Below, in pieces: positions 6,256 through 10,349 of a DNA stretch of 10,349 nt. Numbering within the stretch: the stretch's first letter is position 1; every line of letters begins with the position of its first letter. Below the pieces are notes generated by a model. It saw only the letters and a program-made list of their open reading frames with translations. It was not told where the DNA came from and did no database searches. Origin of the DNA: Roseiflexaceae bacterium (GTDB lineage: Bacteria > Chloroflexota > Chloroflexia > Chloroflexales > Roseiflexaceae); assembly GCA_014381165.1 (NCBI GenBank), contig JACMIM010000107.1, forward strand, positions 1-10,349, in the 5' to 3' direction. Position numbers and translations under genes: made by a program.

Positions 6256-7241
6256 AACACCTCGATCAGCTGCGGATACACTGCAGCTACCTGCTGGAGC
6301 TGTTGGCGCGGGTCGATGAAATCGTGGATGAGTGCCATGGGTGCTGGAAACACATAGGTGTGGGTAGACGGATGCCAGTGCTGCCAGCGCGCGATCAGCT
6401 GGGCAACAAAGGCATTATTGATGCGCTCGTCGGCGGCATTCCAAACCACAGCAAGGTTGCGGGCCAGTGGCGGCTGCTTTGCGGCGCTGGCCAACGCCAG
6501 CGCCCCAACCCGCATAATTTGGGCAAATGCATGGCTGGAGTGGCGCGCGTAGGTATACGACGACATTGGGCCGCTGTCCTGATCGCGCAGCACGGCGTCC
6601 CACCAGCCAAAGCGATTGGGCGTGCGCAACGCGACATGCATGCCGGTTCGCACGGCGCGCAGGCCGACGCCCCCCGGCGCGAAAGCTGGCGACATCGGCA
6701 CGGCGTAGTCGATCTCGCGCATCTGCGCCGCCCAGGCCGTCAGTACGCCGCCTGCTGAAAGCCCGGCAACCGTGGTGTGTGCGCCCAATCCAGCCAAAAT
6801 ATCGACGCAGCGATCGACAAAGCGTACAAGTTCTTCGGCGCGTAGCTCGGCTAGTGGCCTGCCCAACCGGTCGCGCAGGCCGTGGCGGGGCATGCGCGGC
6901 AGCAGCACGGTGTAGCCCTGGCGATGCAGCTGTTCGCCAAGCTCGCGGAATTGGTAGGGGCAGTTCGTGAAGCCGTGGAATAGCACGATCGCGCGCTGGG
7001 TTTGCTGGCCATGCTCGAGCAAGGTGGTACGGCAGTGCTCGACTACCTCCACCCCGTCTTCAGCCTGAAGCGCGGCCAGCTTTGCCAGCGCCTCGCCATA
7101 GATGCGGGCTGGGTTAGCATGTGAGCGGAGCGTGTGGGTACGGGTCGGCACCAAGGCCAGCGCCAGCGCCGCGCCAAGCAGCGCTGCGCCGGTCGCGGCG
7201 GCGCTCAAGCCGAGGCGGCGTCGCAGCGATTCGTTATCCAT
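6243..7241 (-). CDS. Membrane-anchored or exported alpha/beta hydrolase (paralogue B)
   Basis: This 332-aa serine hydrolase is a paralogue of the gene at 5241-6239. Residues 12-31 form an Ala/Leu-rich hydrophobic helix after a short basic stretch, consistent with an N-terminal anchor or uncleaved signal. Visible catalytic elements are HGFTN (H89-N93), nucleophile elbow GLSAGG with S162, candidate acid D271 (in WNAADERIN), and H306 (in LIHDFIDP). The central core matches paralogue A closely; the region after the nucleophile (about 185-235, probably lid or cap) differs much more, suggesting a different substrate. Start ATG at 7239-7241 has only a weak purine-rich site (GGACGGTG) upstream. It is transcribed divergently from the mutase gene across an 88-bp gap. 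Its final residues, ARG, and its stop are encoded by the heptamer repeat. The substrate is unknown; an esterase or lipase role is most likely. Confidence 0.88.
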   Translation of the reverse strand: MDNESLRRRLGLSAAATGAALLGAALALALVPTRTHTLRSHANPARIYGEALAKLAALQAEDGVEVVEHCRTTLLEHGQQTQRAIVLFHGFTNCPYQFRELGEQLHRQGYTVLLPRMPRHGLRDRLGRPLAELRAEELVRFVDRCVDILAGLGAHTTVAGLSAGGVLTAWAAQMREIDYAVPMSPAFAPGGVGLRAVRTGMHVALRTPNRFGWWDAVLRDQDSGPMSSYTYARHSSHAFAQIMRVGALALASAAKQPPLARNLAVVWNAADERINNAFVAQLIARWQHWHPSTHTYVFPAPMALIHDFIDPRQQLQQVAAVYPQLIEVLARG

Positions 7242-7329
7242 CAGTCACCGTCCAATCTGTGTGGTATCATGCCAAACTAGAAGAATCGCAGATATGCGCC
7301 AACGCTACATCGATGAGGAGTAGTGGACA
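7242..7329. promoter_or_regulatory. Divergent intergenic region, hydrolase B / acyl-CoA mutase
   Basis: This 88-bp gap must hold promoters in both directions. On the plus strand TATCAT at 7265-7270 could serve as -10 for the mutase, without a good -35. A clear GAGGAG at 7315-7320 lies 9 bases before the mutase ATG. I see no inverted or direct repeat that would mark an operator. Confidence 0.35.
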
Positions 7330-8997
7330 ATGGTCGACCACAATAACATTCGCGCCGCGCACGAGCGTTGGCAGCAGCAGGTTCTCTGGCCCGCGCTCGA
7401 GCAAACACCCGAGCGCGATGCCGATTTTATCACAACCTCCAGTGCGCCAATTGCGCGGCTGTACACGCCACTCGACCTGGCCGAATCCGACTACCAGCGC
7501 GACATCGCGCACCCCGGCGAGTTCCCCTACACCCGTGGCATCCACCCGACCGGCTACCGTGGCAAGCTGTGGACGATGCGCATGTTCGCTGGCTTCGGCA
7601 GCGCCGAGGAAACCAACGCGCGCTTTCGCTACCTGCTCTCGCAAGGCCAGACTGGGCTGTCAGTCGCCTTCGACATGCCCACGCTCTACGGGCGCGACAC
7701 CGACGACGCCTTGGTCGAGGGCGAATTCGGCAAATGCGGCGTGGCGATCACCACGCTGGCCGATATGGAATTGTTGCTCGAGGGCCTGCCACTCGACCAG
7801 ATTTCAACCTCGATGACGATCAATTCGCCCGCCGCGATTATCTGGGCCATGTACCTGGTGGTGGCCGAGCAGCGCGGTGTGCCGTGGGCCAAGCTACGCG
7901 GCACCCTTCAGAACGACATCTTGAAGGAGTATATCGCGCAGAACGAGTATATCTTTCCGCCCGAACCATCCATGCGGCTGGTGGTCGATACGTTGGCATT
8001 TGGCGCAGAGCATGTGCCACAGTGGAATCCAATTTCGATCTCAGGGTATCACATTCGCGAGGCTGGCTCGACCGCCGCGCAAGAGTTGGCATTTACGCTA
8101 GCCAATGGCATCGCCTATGTGCAGGCGGCAGCCGAGCGCGGGCTGGATGTCGATACGATCGCGCCGCGCCTGTCGTTCTTCTTCAACGCGCATAATGATT
8201 TCTTCGAGGAGATCGCCAAGTATCGGGCGGCCCGCCGTATCTGGGCGCGCACCATGCGCGAGCGTGGCGCAAAGAACCCGCGCTCGTTGTGGCTGCGCTT
8301 TCACACGCAAACGGCTGGCTGCTCGCTGACCGCCCAGCAGCCGGAGATCAACATCGTGCGAACCGCGCTCCAGGCGCTTTCGGCTGTGCTTGGCGGCACA
8401 CAATCGCTGCATACCAACTCGCTGGATGAGGCGCTGGCCCTGCCAAGTGAAAAGGCCGTCACGATTGCGCTGCGCACCCAGCAGATCATTGCCGAGGAAA
8501 GCGGTGTCACAAACACCGTCGATCCACTGGGCGGTTCGTACTTCGTCGAGGCGCTGACCGACCGCATGGAGCGCGAGTGCCTGGCGTATTTCGCCAAAAT
8601 CGACCAGCAGGGCGGCGTCATCCCGGCCATCCGTACCGGCTACTTTCAGCGCGAGATCGCCGATGCCGCGTATCGCTACCAGCAGGAGATCGACAGCGGG
8701 CAGCGTGGCATTGTCGGCGTGAACACGTATGTGGTCAAGGCTCCACTAGAAATCCCAATTTTGGAAATGGACGCCGAGGGCGAGGCCCGCCACATGCGGC
8801 GGCTCCAGCACACCCGCGCCACGCGCGACAGTGCGCGCGTGGCTGCTTGCCTGGAAGCGCTGCGCCAGGCGGCGGAAGGCGACGCCAACACCATGCCCGC
8901 GCTGCTCGACTGTGTGCGGGCATATGCCACACTGGGCGAAATGTGCGATGTGCTGCGTCAGGCCTTCGGCGTCTACCGCGAAGCAGCCTTCGTGTAA
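7330..8997 (+). CDS. icmA: B12-dependent acyl-CoA mutase, large (catalytic) subunit; isobutyryl-CoA mutase type
   Basis: This is the substrate-binding TIM-barrel subunit (555 aa) of an adenosylcobalamin-dependent acyl-CoA mutase. Family blocks include [16 protein letters not shown] (69-84), [13 protein letters not shown] (106-118), [28 protein letters not shown] (active-site H241), [12 protein letters not shown] (357-368) and a C-terminal LGEMCDVL. It stops after the barrel and helical region without the C-terminal DxHxxG B12-binding domain, as in two-subunit enzymes, so a small B12-binding partner must be encoded elsewhere. The residues aligned to Tyr89 and Arg207 of methylmalonyl-CoA mutase are F86 (MRMFAGF) and Q204 (YIAQNEY), the Phe/Gln pair of isobutyryl-CoA mutase. 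M85, where relatives have Gln, is unusual. It likely interconverts isobutyryl- and butyryl-CoA or a related branched acyl-CoA. GAGGAG at 7315-7320 supports the start. An automated annotation would probably say methylmalonyl-CoA mutase. Confidence 0.9.
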   Translation: MVDHNNIRAAHERWQQQVLWPALEQTPERDADFITTSSAPIARLYTPLDLAESDYQRDIAHPGEFPYTRGIHPTGYRGKLWTMRMFAGFGSAEETNARFRYLLSQGQTGLSVAFDMPTLYGRDTDDALVEGEFGKCGVAITTLADMELLLEGLPLDQISTSMTINSPAAIIWAMYLVVAEQRGVPWAKLRGTLQNDILKEYIAQNEYIFPPEPSMRLVVDTLAFGAEHVPQWNPISISGYHIREAGSTAAQELAFTLANGIAYVQAAAERGLDVDTIAPRLSFFFNAHNDFFEEIAKYRAARRIWARTMRERGAKNPRSLWLRFHTQTAGCSLTAQQPEINIVRTALQALSAVLGGTQSLHTNSLDEALALPSEKAVTIALRTQQIIAEESGVTNTVDPLGGSYFVEALTDRMERECLAYFAKIDQQGGVIPAIRTGYFQREIADAAYRYQQEIDSGQRGIVGVNTYVVKAPLEIPILEMDAEGEARHMRRLQHTRATRDSARVAACLEALRQAAEGDANTMPALLDCVRAYATLGEMCDVLRQAFGVYREAAFV

Positions 8998-9025
8998 CAT
9001 CGCACCCCTGGTGCAAGCCAAATAG

Positions 9026-9045
9026 CCCGGCGCTTCAGCGCCGGG
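9026..9045 (+). other. GC-rich hairpin just upstream of the arginase ribosome-binding site
   Basis: CCCGGCGC (9026-9033) and GCGCCGGG (9038-9045) form a perfect 8-bp stem with a TTCA loop, extendable by one G-U pair. The arginase ribosome-binding site AAAGGA (9047-9052) begins 2 bases after it. There is no T-run, so it is not a standard terminator. It may stabilise or process an icmA-arginase transcript, or be a copy of a dispersed palindromic repeat. Confidence 0.75.
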
Positions 9046-9057
9046 TAAAGGAACACA

Positions 9058-9957
9058 ATGCGTACCATCGCCATCATCGGCGCACCGGTCGACCTGGGAG
9101 CTGGACGGCGTGGCGTGGATATGGGGGCCAGCGCGATCCGGCTGGCCGGCCTGAAAGAGCGGCTTGAGGAACTGGGCCATCAGGTACACGATACGGGTAA
9201 TCTGGCGGTGCCACAGGCCGAGCAGTTCGCCACGCCGGATGTCGGCGAAAAACTGCGCTACCTGGAGCCGTTGGTGGCCATGAACCGCACGCTGGCCGAG
9301 CGCGTTGCCACGGCGGTGCGCGAGGGCTTGTTCCCGCTGGTGCTGGGCGGCGATCACAGTCTGGCGATTGGGTCGGTCGCGGGCGCGGCGCAGGGCCGCC
9401 GGGTTGGGCTGATCTGGGTGGACGCCCACGCCGATTTCAACACACCCGAAATCACGCCGTCCGGCAACATCCATGGTATGAGCGTCGCAGTGCTGACCGG
9501 GCGCGGCCATCCGGCCCTGACCGGTCTGCTTGGCGCAGGGCCGGTGCTGCGCGAACGCGATGTCGCGCTGGTGGGCGTGCGCGACATCGACCCACGCGAG
9601 CGGCTGGCGTTGAAGGATTCCGGTATTCATGTGTTCACCATGCACGATATCGACCGGCGCGGCATGGCATCGGTGATCGAGGAGGCAGTCGTGCGCGTGT
9701 CTACTGGCAACGCCGGCTTCCACCTCAGCCTGGACATGGACTCACTCGACCCGCGCGATGCACCCGGCGTCGGCACCCCGGTGCTGGGCGGCATCTCCTT
9801 TCGCGAGGCGCACCTAGCCATGGAGCTAATCGCCGATTCGAACCGGCTGCTCAGCATGGATGTAGTCGAGGTCAACCCAATTCTGGACGACCGCAACGCC
9901 ACTGCCGATCTAGCCGTCGCATTCGCGCTTTCGGCACTGGGAAAACGGATTTATTAG
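9058..9957 (+). CDS. rocF: Arginase (L-arginine to L-ornithine and urea)
   Basis: This is a manganese-dependent arginase of 299 aa, the usual length for bacterial RocF. Metal-ligand motifs are all present: GGDHS (H100), DAHADFNTP (D122, H124, D126) and SLDMDSLDP (D226, D228). SGNIHGM carries the catalytic His H139, and E271 in VVEVNP matches the substrate-binding Glu of the family. The N-terminal GAPVDLGAGRRGVDMGASAIR segment (8-28) and the TPSGNIHG stretch point to arginase and away from agmatinase or formimidoylglutamase. It acts in the cytosol in arginine breakdown. Start ATG has AAAGGA at 9047-9052. It follows the mutase gene by 60 bases on the same strand, so co-transcription is possible, but the hairpin in between and the unrelated chemistry leave this open. 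Confidence 0.95.
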   Translation: MRTIAIIGAPVDLGAGRRGVDMGASAIRLAGLKERLEELGHQVHDTGNLAVPQAEQFATPDVGEKLRYLEPLVAMNRTLAERVATAVREGLFPLVLGGDHSLAIGSVAGAAQGRRVGLIWVDAHADFNTPEITPSGNIHGMSVAVLTGRGHPALTGLLGAGPVLRERDVALVGVRDIDPRERLALKDSGIHVFTMHDIDRRGMASVIEEAVVRVSTGNAGFHLSLDMDSLDPRDAPGVGTPVLGGISFREAHLAMELIADSNRLLSMDVVEVNPILDDRNATADLAVAFALSALGKRIY

Positions 9958-9996
9958 CCATTCGCCCGCCCCCCAGTAGGAGGCAGGCGACCAAAA

Positions 9997-10025
9997 GTAG
10001 CCCGACGAACGGACGATCGGGCTGC
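9997..10025 (+). terminator. Stem-loop downstream of arginase, possible weak terminator
   Basis: GTAGCCCGA (9997-10005) pairs with TCGGGCTGC (10017-10025) through nine pairs, one of them G-T, around an 11-base loop. A weaker GC-rich inverted repeat with one mismatch (CGCCCGCC near 9963 against GGCAGGCG near 9982) precedes it. No T-tract follows either stem, so termination would have to be atypical or factor-dependent. Confidence 0.4.
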
Positions 10026-10150
10026 TCATCCGCTACATACCCGCCCTCGCGAATAAGAGCATGATCAGAAACTCGGAAAATGCTATTAAATCGATTGTAT
10101 CCCAAAAAAAAGTTTCTAATGACGCTCCGAGGAAAAGTATAATCAGAACC

Positions 10151-10165
10151 GTGGTGACTCACCAC
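10151..10165. repeat. 15-bp perfect palindrome GTGGTGA-C-TCACCAC
   Basis: The 7-bp arms are perfect around a single central base, a size typical of a dimeric repressor's operator. It lies in the AT-rich end region upstream of a TATAAT at 10324, but too far away to act at that box directly. The 9-mer ACTCACCAC is also found in the outer arm of the repeat at 60-146; this may be chance. Confidence 0.5.
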
Positions 10166-10323
10166 TAGCCCTGAACGATTATCATTGTTCTAACCCAGCA
10201 GGTACCATAGCGCCCATTAATTCCCAAACGCGCTCTGGGGCCCTACGACCGACAATTCTAGTTGACATTCAACAATCACTGTTCGTCTTAAGTGTATTAT
10301 CATCAACGACATCAATATGCTCG

Positions 10324-10329
10324 TATAAT
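10324..10329 (+). promoter_or_regulatory. Candidate -10 box near the right edge
   Basis: A consensus TATAAT occurs in the AT-rich end region. TTGACA at 10262-10267 is too far upstream to pair with it (56 bases between). With this base composition chance occurrence is likely. It could drive a gene beginning beyond the window. Confidence 0.25.
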
Positions 10330-10349
10330 TCAACCACTAAATTATATTC

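Larger units (their letters stand above)
9958..10349. other. Gene-poor, AT-rich right end of the window
   Basis: I see no credible coding sequence here. The first 70 bases are GC-rich and hold the stem-loops after arginase. From about 10030 composition drops sharply; in the last 89 bases I count 28 G or C (about 31%). Visible elements are an A8 run (10104-10111), an AGAAACT/AGTTTCT inverted pair (10067-10073, 10111-10117), the palindrome at 10151-10165, and a TATAAT near the end. It is probably a long promoter-bearing intergenic region or the edge of a foreign segment. Confidence 0.6.

Noticed and set aside
7330..8997. Complete single-chain methylmalonyl-CoA mutase
   Set aside because: The B12-binding domain is absent and the specificity residues are Phe/Gln, not Tyr/Arg.
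8746..9723. Long minus-strand open frame (325 aa) across the mutase-arginase junction
   Set aside because: It runs antisense through two well-supported genes and is rich in His, Arg and Gln, typical of a shadow frame in high-GC DNA; no domain is recognisable.
9872..10165. Minus-strand open frame of 97 aa overlapping the arginase end
   Set aside because: It overlaps a solid gene, has no recognisable motif and no convincing ribosome-binding site.
10262..10300. TTGACA with TATTAT as a promoter
   Set aside because: The spacing is 27 bases, far from the 16-18 needed; the nearer hexamer TCTTAA is a poor -10.

Overview
The window is about 10.3 kb of high-GC bacterial chromosome carrying eight protein-coding genes, with compact spacing over most of its length. 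The last roughly 320 bases are clearly AT-rich and I see no gene in them. Gene content and style fit a Chloroflexota-like bacterium: a GAF-GAF histidine kinase, an acyl-CoA mutase large subunit encoded apart from its B12 subunit, and a RocF-type arginase. That placement is an inference from impression only; no rRNA or marker gene is present to settle it.

Layout. Bases 1-245 hold no gene but contain a striking nested perfect inverted repeat (60-146). Next comes an OmpR/PhoB-family response regulator (246-962), translationally coupled through a GTGA overlap to a six-TM, HAMP-containing sensor kinase (959-2671). The gap after the kinase carries three copies of TGCGACAG in 11-bp phase, a typical OmpR-family binding array, just upstream of a -10-like box. 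This array precedes a small stand-alone receiver protein (2827-3264) that keeps the phospho-acceptor Asp but lacks the usual Lys and Thr. Its stop overlaps tail to tail with a soluble GAF-GAF-HisKA-HATPase kinase on the minus strand (3258-5087). So the left half is a signalling cluster of two kinases and two receivers.

The middle holds two paralogous, N-terminally anchored alpha/beta hydrolases (5241-6239 plus, 6243-7241 minus). They are exactly the same length (332 aa) and sit tail to tail in mirror symmetry. Between them is a heptamer tandem repeat, AGCCCCT, whose CTAG cores give stop codons in all six frames and which encodes the last residues of both proteins.

The right half holds metabolic genes on the plus strand: an acyl-CoA mutase catalytic subunit (7330-8997) and arginase (9058-9957), separated by 60 bases containing a GC-rich hairpin. 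The mutase looks like methylmalonyl-CoA mutase overall, but the two positions that set substrate choice are Phe86 and Gln204. That is the isobutyryl-CoA mutase pattern, not the Tyr/Arg pattern of methylmalonyl-CoA mutase.

I found no CRISPR array, tRNA, rRNA or transposase gene. The most noteworthy points are the mutase specificity residues, the phased operator array beside a degenerate receiver, the six-frame stop repeat between mirror-image hydrolases, and the nested palindrome at the left end.
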